Shown piece after piece: positions 1 to 6,205 of a stretch of DNA of 7,699 bases (position 1 is the first letter of the stretch; each line of letters begins with the position of its first letter). The position numbers and the translations under genes are program-made. The notes under the pieces were generated by a model. That model did not search any database and had not been told where the DNA came from. It was given only the letters and a program-made list of their open reading frames with translations. Location: assembly GCA_902782875.1 (NCBI GenBank), contig CACZPE010000146.1, positions 1-7,699 on the forward strand, in the 5' to 3' direction. Source of the DNA: an uncultured Ruminococcus sp. GTDB taxonomy: Bacteria > Bacillota_A > Clostridia > Oscillospirales > Ruminococcaceae.

Positions 1-351
1 ATACTTGCAGACGGCGATAACAAAGTCCGCCTGTCTGATGTAATGAGGCTGCTTCCCTATGCTGCGGCGCGGTGCGGTCTTGCGACAGGGTGGATATATG
101 ATGCGGAATATGCGGCGAGCGAGCTTGCAGATCAGCGCTATACATCCGACAGACTTGTGGAGAAGCTCGGCAGGCTGGGGACAAGGACAGACAGCCTCAG
201 CTCATGTCTTAAGGTCTCGGGCAATAAGAAGGCCGTCAGGAAAAAAAGCGCAGGTATAGACAGCGACGAAATGAAAGAGACGGTAAAAAAGATACTTCCC
301 AGACCGATAAAGGTGCTTTACTACAAGCTTCGGCACGGAGACAGATCATGA
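1..351 (+). CDS. C-terminal end of an unrecognised protein, probably a polysaccharide-locus enzyme (5' end outside the window)
   Basis: The frame is open from base 1 and gives 116 residues before TGA, so this is the tail of a gene that starts upstream; the ATG at 43 is only an internal methionine. The first part, about residues 1-40, looks like a folded alpha/beta remnant. It is followed by a charged, probably helical stretch and a basic tail ending LPRPIKVLYYKLRHGDRS. Short basic tails of this style are common at the ends of Gram-positive glycosyltransferases, but I see no catalytic motif and cannot name a family. The stop overlaps the next start as ATGA (348-351), which indicates an operon and translational coupling with the methyltransferase/kinase-like gene. 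By context it may be a glycosyltransferase, but that is inference only. Confidence 0.75.
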   Translation: MLADGDNKVRLSDVMRLLPYAAARCGLATGWIYDAEYAASELADQRYTSDRLVEKLGRLGTRTDSLSSCLKVSGNKKAVRKKSAGIDSDEMKETVKKILPRPIKVLYYKLRHGDRS

Positions 352-1781
352 CGGATAAAGAACGATATGCTCTGTTTGAGTATATATACGGCAATATACC
401 GCCTGACGCGCGCGGCAGGGCGGCATATGTCTCTCAGAATAATGATGTCATAGATGAGATATGCTATGAATCGCAGAATATAGTATATTTTGCCTGTGAC
501 AGAAGATATCACGATGTACTTGAGATAAACGGCGGAGTCGGGTGCTTTACCGAAAAGCTTGCAGAGCTCTGTGACAATGTGTGTACAGTCTCTCCCGATG
601 AGGATGAGCTGCGTCTGAATGCACTCAGGAACAAAGACAGGGACAATATCACGTTTCTGAAAGAGCCCGACAGGAAAGGCTATGACCTTATCTTTGCGGA
701 TATGACGGCTGACAGGCGGGATATCCGTGATATACTCGACAGCCTTGTGCCGCTCATGTCTGATGACGGGAAGCTGTTTGTGCTCACGGACGCGGATGAC
801 GGGCAGCTTTCACGCACAGGGTACGATACGGATATATACTATCCCTATCCGTCGGTGAAGCGTGATATGCTGTATGTGTTTTCCGACAGCAGGCTGCCGA
901 CGGAGAGCGAGCTGTTTTTCTGTCCCGAAACGTGCAGGAGCGGCGGGTATGAGGAACTGCTGAAGGATCATTCTTTCTGTGATGTGCGTGCGGTGGTGCT
1001 GTACGCAAAGAAGCAGGACAGGCACTGTGATTACTGCAAATTCTCGGTCATGCGCCGTGAGGATATGCGCATCATCACAGGGATATACAGAAACGGCGGC
1101 GATACTGTCATAACAAAGACTCCGCTTGAAAAAAGCGTCGCTCATGCCGACAGGATGATAACATCATTTGACCGCCTGAGCAAAGTGTTTGAGGGTTCCT
1201 TCATAGATATCAACAGGATCACAGCCGTATCTCCGCCGACTTTTGAATATGTCAGGGGCGAGGAGCTTTTTGATCTCATCGCAGGGCATATCAGGGCGGG
1301 GGATGTACAGACGGCAAAGGAACTGATATACAGGTTCGCAGCTGTACTGCGGTCCCGTGCGGTGCTGCCGTTTACGCCGTCGGAGAAGTTTGCGCGGGTG
1401 TTCGGAAGCCTCTCGGAAGAGGGGGCATATTCACTTGCGTATACCGATATAGATATGTGCTTTGACAATATCATCATACGTGACGGCAGATGGGTAGTCA
1501 CGGACTATGAGTTCTGCTTTGATTTCCCTGTGCCTGTGGATCTGGTGATATTCCGCGCGGTGTACTTTTTCTTCAGAAAAGCCGAGAAGCTGCCCGGCAG
1601 GGCTGCACTCAGGAATGAGATATATGAGCATCTGGGCATAAAGGACAGGATATCCGCATACCATGAGGCGGAGGTGCACTTTCAGAGATATATCGAGGGC
1701 GATGTGTACTATCAGCGGCGCACGGTCATACTCACGGGAAAGGGCGTGGGTTACAGACGGGCGCTGGGGAAGTTACATTAA
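348..1781 (+). CDS. Methyltransferase-like / kinase-like two-domain protein of surface polysaccharide loci
   Basis: 477 residues. The ATG is preceded by GGAG at 337-340 with 7-nt spacing and overlaps the upstream stop. Residues 50-220 resemble a class I SAM-dependent methyltransferase: motif I is DVLEINGGVG (56-65), a following strand ends near VSPDEDE (81-87), and YDLIFADM (112-119) fits motif IV. Motif I has Asn61 where the first Gly is usual, so SAM binding may be weakened. Residues 163-190 carry YYPYP...SD..LP..SEL and 231-246 carry KFS...RREDMRI, both familiar from the methyltransferase-kinase modules attached to Clostridia glycosyltransferases. The C-terminal half is like small-molecule or protein kinases: possible lysine K257 in VITK, hinge FEYVRGEEL (299-307), catalytic loop DxxxxN as D369-N374, and DYE (386-388) in place of DFG, followed by FPVP and FR. 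E. coli WbdD, which phosphorylates and methylates the growing end of O-antigen, has the same domain order but also a long coiled coil, absent here. The substrate is unknown, and methyltransferase activity is doubtful. Confidence 0.8.
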   Translation: MTDKERYALFEYIYGNIPPDARGRAAYVSQNNDVIDEICYESQNIVYFACDRRYHDVLEINGGVGCFTEKLAELCDNVCTVSPDEDELRLNALRNKDRDNITFLKEPDRKGYDLIFADMTADRRDIRDILDSLVPLMSDDGKLFVLTDADDGQLSRTGYDTDIYYPYPSVKRDMLYVFSDSRLPTESELFFCPETCRSGGYEELLKDHSFCDVRAVVLYAKKQDRHCDYCKFSVMRREDMRIITGIYRNGGDTVITKTPLEKSVAHADRMITSFDRLSKVFEGSFIDINRITAVSPPTFEYVRGEELFDLIAGHIRAGDVQTAKELIYRFAAVLRSRAVLPFTPSEKFARVFGSLSEEGAYSLAYTDIDMCFDNIIIRDGRWVVTDYEFCFDFPVPVDLVIFRAVYFFFRKAEKLPGRAALRNEIYEHLGIKDRISAYHEAEVHFQRYIEGDVYYQRRTVILTGKGVGYRRALGKLH

Positions 1782-1796
1782 TATAAGAAAAAATAA

Positions 1797-1829
1797 AGGG
1801 TTTGTTCGGTTCACAACTGAACAAACCCT
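1797..1829. terminator. Bidirectional intrinsic terminator between convergent genes
   Basis: The arms AGGGTTTGTTC (1797-1807) and GAACAAACCCT (1819-1829) are exactly complementary over 11 bp. The inner bases extend the stem by one G-T and three further pairs around a CAC triloop. On the plus strand it is followed by a T-run (1833-1837). On the minus strand it begins 6 nt after the acyltransferase stop and runs into the complement of an A-rich tract (1784-1796), giving a U-rich tail. It can therefore end both the plus-strand operon, whose stop is at 1781, and the minus-strand operon. Confidence 0.93.
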
Positions 1830-1835
1830 ATATTT

Positions 1836-2915
1836 TTACAGATTTTTATAGTACTCGGCGATATCCTTTGCCTTGAAGCTTTTCGCAAATATCATGGAAG
1901 GTTTTTCCACAAGAATATGTATTATTGATGCAGCTGAAATGCTGACAAAGAATAAAAGTATAAAACGTTTTATTACATCATCGTTTAAAAATGCAGGCAG
2001 GAAATACCAGTGCACAAGATATACCGCAAAACTGATGCTGCCTATATAGGAAAACAGTCTGTTGCCCATGAACTTTGTTATGATATTGTCGGATATGGTT
2101 ACAGACAGTATGAACAGTACGGTCAGAATGCTGCAGAGAATGGGATAGGTCCAGCCGATATATATATCCTTCATGGACGGGAAGAAACAGGAGAGGATCG
2201 GCTCTGCACTGAATACGCAGAAGAAAAGGAAGAGAGCGCCGTATATCCCCGCTGTTATATCCACCGGCCGAGATATCTTTACCGAACTCAGCTTATACGC
2301 ACGATAGATATATCCCGCTGCCATGCCGGCGGTGAATTGTCCGAGACGAAAAGCCATTTTCGTTCCGTTGCCGTAAAGATAAAATACCTTATCTGTAAAG
2401 AAGTGGTTGAGCAGAAACGAGCATATCACCAGAAATGCCGCTATGATCAGGAGAGAGACAGGCTCTTTTTTTATTATCTTTGACAGCAGATGGTATATTC
2501 CCGCAAGCAAAAGTGACAAGAAGGGAAATATAAGATAGAAGAACATTTCCTGCTGCAGAAACCACAGATGTCCCTGAGATTTTATGAAGAACATATTGAG
2601 CAGAAGGCTGTTGAAGCTTTCTGTATCGGCTATGTCAAAATATTTCACCGGATTCAGGAAAAATGCACCGAGTATGCATACCCAGAATACAGGAACGATG
2701 CGTATTATACGGCTCAGATAGTATCTGAGTATCTTCACTATGCCCTTGAAATCCTCTTTATCCTTTGCAAACGGCCGCACGGCAAGAAAACCGCTCAGTG
2801 CAAAAAAGATCGCATTGCCAAGTCCGCCCTGTCTGAGAAACGAACAATGACTCGAAACCACCAGAGCTACAGCCAGAAAACGCAGCCCGTCAAGAGCGGT
2901 GTTCCTTTTTATCAT
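1836..2915 (-). CDS. Acyltransferase family 3 integral membrane protein (OafA-like), probable polysaccharide O-acyltransferase
   Basis: 359 residues, a normal size for an acyltransferase-3 protein without a fused SGNH domain. It is strongly hydrophobic with about ten predicted membrane segments. Family motifs are present in order: R12-x10-H23 (LRFLAVALVVSSH), FFALSGF (37-43), RIIRIVP (69-75), HLWFLQQEMFFY (116-127) with E123, FAVYLVHW (296-303) and VEKP (336-339). Known members move acetyl or other acyl groups across the membrane to sugars of O-antigen, peptidoglycan or exopolysaccharide; the acyl donor and acceptor here cannot be read from sequence. The start is supported by GGAAGGA (plus-strand 2924-2930) 8 nt upstream. 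It is the last gene of the minus-strand operon, 37 nt after tagD, so acylation of the same glycerol-phosphate polymer is a reasonable inference. A role in acylating another envelope glycan is not excluded. Confidence 0.92.
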   Translation of the reverse strand: MIKRNTALDGLRFLAVALVVSSHCSFLRQGGLGNAIFFALSGFLAVRPFAKDKEDFKGIVKILRYYLSRIIRIVPVFWVCILGAFFLNPVKYFDIADTESFNSLLLNMFFIKSQGHLWFLQQEMFFYLIFPFLSLLLAGIYHLLSKIIKKEPVSLLIIAAFLVICSFLLNHFFTDKVFYLYGNGTKMAFRLGQFTAGMAAGYIYRAYKLSSVKISRPVDITAGIYGALFLFFCVFSAEPILSCFFPSMKDIYIGWTYPILCSILTVLFILSVTISDNIITKFMGNRLFSYIGSISFAVYLVHWYFLPAFLNDDVIKRFILLFFVSISAASIIHILVEKPSMIFAKSFKAKDIAEYYKNL

Positions 2916-2952
2916 CTTGAATATCCTTCCGTTTGAGTGTTTTGCTCACAGA

Positions 2953-3348
2953 TCATTTTATACTCAGATCCGACTTTATCTGTGTGGTACTTATCTCGGG
3001 GGTCCTTTCGAGGTATACGACCTCGGCACCCTCGTCACGCAGGAAATCGAATTTTCCTTCCCAGTCGTTGCCCATAACGAAGGTATCTATGTGATACTCG
3101 TGTATATCGGTCTTTTTCTGCTCCCAGCAGGTCTCGGGGATCACAAGATCCACATAGCGTATGGATTCGAGCAGCTCCTTGCGCTGCTCATAGGTGAAGT
3201 AGCACTTCTTGCTCTTTTCATCCCAGTTGAATTCATCGGTGGAAAGGGCAACCACAAGATAGTCGCCGAGAGCCTTTGCCCTGCGCAGCAGATTTATATG
3301 ACCGTAGTGTAGCAGGTCAAATGTTCCGTATGTTATGACTCTTTTCAT
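2953..3348 (-). CDS. tagD: Glycerol-3-phosphate cytidylyltransferase (CDP-glycerol synthase)
   Basis: 131 residues, matching the usual length of TagD/GCT enzymes (about 130). It makes CDP-glycerol and pyrophosphate from CTP and sn-glycerol 3-phosphate in the cytoplasm (EC 2.7.7.39), supplying the glycerol-phosphate donor for teichoic-acid-like polymers. The cytidylyltransferase signatures are intact: YGTFDLLHYGH at 7-17 with the HxGH nucleotide-binding motif (H14-H17), DWEGKFD at 95-101, and RTPEISTT at 115-122, the second CTP-binding signature. No key residue appears lost. The start is supported by AAGGAG (plus-strand 3355-3360) 6 nt upstream. It lies 24 nt downstream of the glycosyltransferase/glycerophosphotransferase fusion gene and 37 nt upstream of the acyltransferase gene, so it should be cotranscribed with both. 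Its position next to a likely CDP-glycerol-using transferase strengthens both calls. The symbol follows the Bacillus subtilis name; the polymer made need not be a classical wall teichoic acid. Confidence 0.97.
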   Translation of the reverse strand: MKRVITYGTFDLLHYGHINLLRRAKALGDYLVVALSTDEFNWDEKSKKCYFTYEQRKELLESIRYVDLVIPETCWEQKKTDIHEYHIDTFVMGNDWEGKFDFLRDEGAEVVYLERTPEISTTQIKSDLSIK

Positions 3349-3372
3349 GCCGTTCTCCTTAATCAGTGCGGC

Positions 3373-5814
3373 TTAGTTTATGCCGAGGCTCTTCTTGATA
3401 TCAGCGAGAGCCGCTTCGGCAGCGTGGGGGTAATTAGTCATTATCTCACGGCGCAGCTTTTCTCTGCCTTCTGCCTTTGTATCATTGCCTGCGATGACAA
3501 CATCGTTTATGAAATTGTCTATCGCATCGGTGTCATATGCTATATAGCACTGATCAAGGCACTTCTTGCCGAGCTCGACGAATTTTTCTTCGATGTCGGA
3601 CTCATCCTTGAGCATGTAGCAGCAGGGCTTACCGGCAAACTGATACTCAACGAGGAATGAGCCGCAGTCCTGTATGCAGGCATCGCATTCTGCGAATTTT
3701 TCAAAATAATTATCACTCTCATCCCAGATTACATTGGGCTTGGAACGCATATCAAAAACGTAATTGTCTGTCTTGTTGGAACCCCAGTAAGTGGGCTTTC
3801 TGAGAGTGGTGAGAAGGAACGGATGAGGCCTGTAGACAAAGTCTATATCGGGATAGCGGTCGGGAAGCTCGGTGAAGAAATCGAGATAACGCAGGAAGTT
3901 GCCGAGATTGAGTATCTCGTTGTTGTTCTTGGCTTTTCCTCCGCCGTCTACAGAGTGATGCAGAGCAACGAGTATACGCTTTCTTGTCTGGTCGGCGCTC
4001 TTCTGATAGTCTGCAAGTGCATCCATTTTGATATAACCAACAAGGGAAGCATTTCTGTCGGCCTCGGGATAATTGTTTCTGTACTGATTGATTGTGTCCT
4101 CACACTCAAAGAAAGCTTTCCACATATATCTGTAGGAATCAAGGGAGAGTATCTTGTCATCGTATTTTGAGCGGTAGAAGCCGTAGTTTACCATGATCGG
4201 CAGGAAATCCCTTCCTGAAGAGAATTTGTGGTTGTACGGAAAACTGGATATATTATAAGGCGTATTATAGATTACGATATCCATAGATGAGCAGATATCT
4301 ATCCATCTGTTCATATCATCCACTTCGGCAAGGATCAGCCTGTCTTCCTTTATGCCGCTGGCAAGAGTAAGTCTTTTTTGTACATTTATATCTGATATTA
4401 CATCTGTACCCCAGCGCATATCGGGAACAATTACAACATATGGGTCAAACGCAGGGTCTTCAAGCATTTTTATATATAGAGCTCTTGACGGAAACATGGA
4501 TATGTTGCTGATAAGAAAGGCAGTTCTGAGCAGTTCGCCGCTTTTTGCCTTTTCTGACTTTTTCTGTACTATTTCAGGCAGCATTGCATAATGCTCATCT
4601 ACTGTCGGGATACGGAACTCGTTTTCCAAAGGAGATTTTATCTGGACGAACGGAGCAAGATCAGGATTGTTTTCAGCGATTATTTCCAGTGCTTCTTCAA
4701 GGTTTTCTTTGGAAATGCGGTGAAATGCTTTTTTCTTTGCGAGAGGTATCTTGTATGTTTTCAGGAAAGTAACAGGATGGCTGAATATATTGATATCAGA
4801 TCTGAAGCATATTGCTCCCCATCTGAATCCTTTTCTTGACAGATACTGAGTAAGCTCGGTCTCGTATTTTGTAATGACCTTGCCTCTGTCGAGCTTTCCG
4901 TCAACAGTATCGAGAAATTCATCAAGATCGGTGGCATCGAGAACATTACGCCTGAATACAAAGAAATAAGATGAGATATGAGCCTTGTAAAGCTTGGTCT
5001 TATATCCGCTGAAGCCCCAGAAATCTACGCTTTTTGAAGCCATCTTTTCAATGCTTTCTGAAAATGGGTATACAGGACCGTAGCAGGAGTCATTGAGCAT
5101 CACGAGTTCATCTGCGATATCGGATTCGAGCAGTCCGTTCTCTCTGGCATATTTCATGCCTATCTTATATGAGCCGAAATCGTACTGATTGTGGCGCACA
5201 AATTTTGCGTAGCATACGTATTCCTCCAGCTTTTCAAGCTCAGAGGGGAGAATCTTGCAGTCGCCCACAAGGACGATATTGTCCACGATCTCCTGAAGAC
5301 CTTTGAGAAGAATGAAAAGGGTCTCAGGTATCTTTCCCTTGGCAAAAAAGCATGATACTACAGCTGTTCTGCGGTTTACACATTCCTTAACGGGGAATGT
5401 CATCTCTGTTTCAACAGATTCATCAGGAAAAGGTATATCTGATCTGAGCTGGAGAGTAGATATCTCTCTGTTTTCGTTACGTCCGTATTTCTCATAGTGG
5501 AGAAGAGGGTTCATTCTTGCTTTGGCAACATCCGAATGTATAGTAAGGTATTCTTCACTTGAAAAGGTTTCGCAGGGGTCTCTTCTTCCGAAGCCGCCGA
5601 ATCTTACATACTGTTCGGCAAGGTTGTTCATTTTTTGGAGTTCTATATTGTTTCGTCTGTAATAATCCTCGTCAAAGAGAGGAGAATTTCTTATTATTTC
5701 AGCGTTTTTCTTTATGCTTATTTCTCTGTTATACTGATTTACGACATAGGATATGACGCTTTTTTTGTGTTTTACCATCCATAATGCCTTTTTAACCTTG
5801 CTTTTTATGCCCAT
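3373..5814 (-). CDS. Fusion of RgpF-type glycosyltransferase and CDP-glycerol glycerophosphotransferase-like domain
   Basis: 813 residues, with no signal peptide or clear membrane segment; probably cytoplasmic or at the membrane face. Residues 1-30 are basic. Residues 44-116 contain the FDxxYY ... HYxxYGxxExR type of short repeat found in many polysaccharide glycosyltransferases. Residues 148-350 match the rhamnan synthesis protein F family: RHNQYDFGSYK (207-217), LNDSCYGPVYPF (240-251), DFWGFSG (264-270) and HISSYFFVF (279-287). After a linker, residues 428-800 resemble CDP-glycerol glycerophosphotransferases: a GT-B-like first lobe (431-520, ending YNTPY), then YRPHP (661-665) and DACIQDCGSFLVEYQFAGKP (711-730), the usual position of the donor-binding DxxS...Y...GKP segment. 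Here QDCGS replaces the common TDYSS. The ATG is fixed by lack of any in-frame alternative upstream and by AAAGGAG 14 nt before it. It is the first gene of an operon with tagD, which makes its likely donor. RgpF-family members are not all rhamnosyltransferases, so the sugar is uncertain. Confidence 0.9.
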   Translation of the reverse strand: MGIKSKVKKALWMVKHKKSVISYVVNQYNREISIKKNAEIIRNSPLFDEDYYRRNNIELQKMNNLAEQYVRFGGFGRRDPCETFSSEEYLTIHSDVAKARMNPLLHYEKYGRNENREISTLQLRSDIPFPDESVETEMTFPVKECVNRRTAVVSCFFAKGKIPETLFILLKGLQEIVDNIVLVGDCKILPSELEKLEEYVCYAKFVRHNQYDFGSYKIGMKYARENGLLESDIADELVMLNDSCYGPVYPFSESIEKMASKSVDFWGFSGYKTKLYKAHISSYFFVFRRNVLDATDLDEFLDTVDGKLDRGKVITKYETELTQYLSRKGFRWGAICFRSDINIFSHPVTFLKTYKIPLAKKKAFHRISKENLEEALEIIAENNPDLAPFVQIKSPLENEFRIPTVDEHYAMLPEIVQKKSEKAKSGELLRTAFLISNISMFPSRALYIKMLEDPAFDPYVVIVPDMRWGTDVISDINVQKRLTLASGIKEDRLILAEVDDMNRWIDICSSMDIVIYNTPYNISSFPYNHKFSSGRDFLPIMVNYGFYRSKYDDKILSLDSYRYMWKAFFECEDTINQYRNNYPEADRNASLVGYIKMDALADYQKSADQTRKRILVALHHSVDGGGKAKNNNEILNLGNFLRYLDFFTELPDRYPDIDFVYRPHPFLLTTLRKPTYWGSNKTDNYVFDMRSKPNVIWDESDNYFEKFAECDACIQDCGSFLVEYQFAGKPCCYMLKDESDIEEKFVELGKKCLDQCYIAYDTDAIDNFINDVVIAGNDTKAEGREKLRREIMTNYPHAAEAALADIKKSLGIN

Positions 5815-5828
5815 TGAGAAACAGGACG

Positions 5829-5835
5829 CTCCTTT
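5829..5835 (-). promoter_or_regulatory. Ribosome binding site of the fusion transferase gene, with long spacing
   Basis: AAAGGAG on the minus strand lies 14 nt before the ATG at 5814, longer than the usual 5-9 nt. No ATG, GTG or TTG lies in frame between it and that ATG, so the start stands. The spacing may lower translation of the first operon gene relative to tagD, whose spacing is 6 nt. Confidence 0.7.
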
Positions 5836-5882
5836 CAGGATATTATACGGCTCTCAAAAGACTTTTTGCGACCGCTTTTTCT

Positions 5883-5911
5883 ATTATATAGTATCACCGT
5901 GCGATTGTCAA
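5883..5911 (-). promoter_or_regulatory. Full-consensus sigma-A promoter for the minus-strand polysaccharide operon
   Basis: Read on the minus strand, TTGACA (5911-5906) is followed by a spacer of exactly 17 bp (5905-5889) and TATAAT (5888-5883). Both hexamers match the housekeeping consensus at every position. Transcription should start near 5876, giving a leader of about 62 nt before the ATG at 5814. The leader contains the AAAGGAG site and a second TATAAT (5847-5842) that has no good -35. Confidence 0.88.
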
Positions 5912-6126
5912 GATTTTATGTTCATTTAACGGCAGAAAAACCATTTTAAGAATAACGGTTATGACAATACCTCGAAAGGCGCTTGTTGCCAGGTTTTTGG
6001 CGTGAATATGGGTGAAAGTACATGGCTGCCCATAAAAATGTAATAAGTTGTAACGGATTTATGGGCGGCACAGCTATATAATTAAAGCTATATTCACAGA
6101 AAAGTTACACTTTCGGGGGCCATCTG
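5912..6126. other. Divergent intergenic region with nested inverted repeats, no gene seen
   Basis: Together with its flanking promoters this is the 391-bp gap between the divergent starts at 5814 and 6206. I see no convincing coding frame, tRNA or known riboswitch consensus on either strand. Small GC-rich hairpins occur at 5971-5980 (CCT/AGG) and 5989-6002 (GCCA/TGGC). Larger pairing segments lie at 6002-6097 and are listed separately. TGTAA occurs twice exactly 10 bp apart (6039-6043 and 6049-6053), and AGCTATAT occurs twice 14 bp apart (6072-6079 and 6086-6093). This is the kind of spacing seen at regulator sites, but chance is not excluded. Confidence 0.6.
6002..6097. repeat. Nested inverted repeats, possible structured RNA or operator region
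   Basis: The outer arms GTGAATAT (6002-6009) and ATATTCAC (6090-6097) are perfect complements. Inside them GCTGCCCATAAA (6025-6036) pairs with TTTATGGGCGGC (6058-6069) over 12 bp with one G-T pair and a 21-nt loop. An alternative short pairing, ATGGG (6008-6012) with CCCAT (6029-6033), would compete with both stems. The arms are real in the sequence; function is unknown. No T-run follows, so this is not a standard terminator. Confidence 0.55.
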
Positions 6127-6135
6127 TGGTAAAAT
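6127..6135 (+). promoter_or_regulatory. Probable extended -10 promoter for the secreted Fn3 protein gene
   Basis: TGGTAAAAT combines a TG dinucleotide one base upstream with a -10 hexamer, TAAAAT (6130-6135), that differs from consensus at one position. The -35 is weak; TTACAC ending 19 bp upstream is the best candidate, as expected for an extended -10 promoter. The predicted start near 6142 gives a leader of about 64 nt before the ATG at 6206. The leader includes a small 5-bp hairpin, TCTGC/GCAGA (6153-6169). Confidence 0.6.
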
Positions 6136-6205
6136 CTAAGTATCTATCAGGATCTGCTTTGGGGGCAGAAAAGATAAGAAACAAAAGATTTTAGGAGGGA
6201 AAATT

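Noticed and set aside
348..1100. DNA methyltransferase of a restriction or defence system
   Set aside because: There is no NPPY or DPPY catalytic motif and no nuclease or specificity gene nearby. The kinase-like half and the polysaccharide neighbourhood fit envelope glycan modification better.
2010..3312. Three overlapping plus-strand open frames opposite the acyltransferase and tagD genes
   Set aside because: They show no family motifs, no good ribosome binding sites and biased composition, whereas the minus-strand frames carry complete family signatures.
5842..5847. Second perfect TATAAT on the minus strand in the operon leader
   Set aside because: The hexamer 17 bp upstream (CGCAAA) does not resemble a -35 and there is no TG extension. 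The start would fall at the ribosome binding site itself. The full-consensus promoter 40 bp upstream is a better explanation.
6077..6082. TATAAT on the plus strand as the promoter of the Fn3 gene
   Set aside because: The best -35-like hexamer (TTGTAA at 6048-6053) is 23 bp away, too far. The extended -10 at 6127-6135 fits better, although its -35 is also weak.
5950..6130. Cyclic-di-GMP or other known riboswitch upstream of the secreted protein
   Set aside because: I looked for the conserved cores of common riboswitches and found none. The hairpins there also lie upstream of the likely transcription start of the forward gene.
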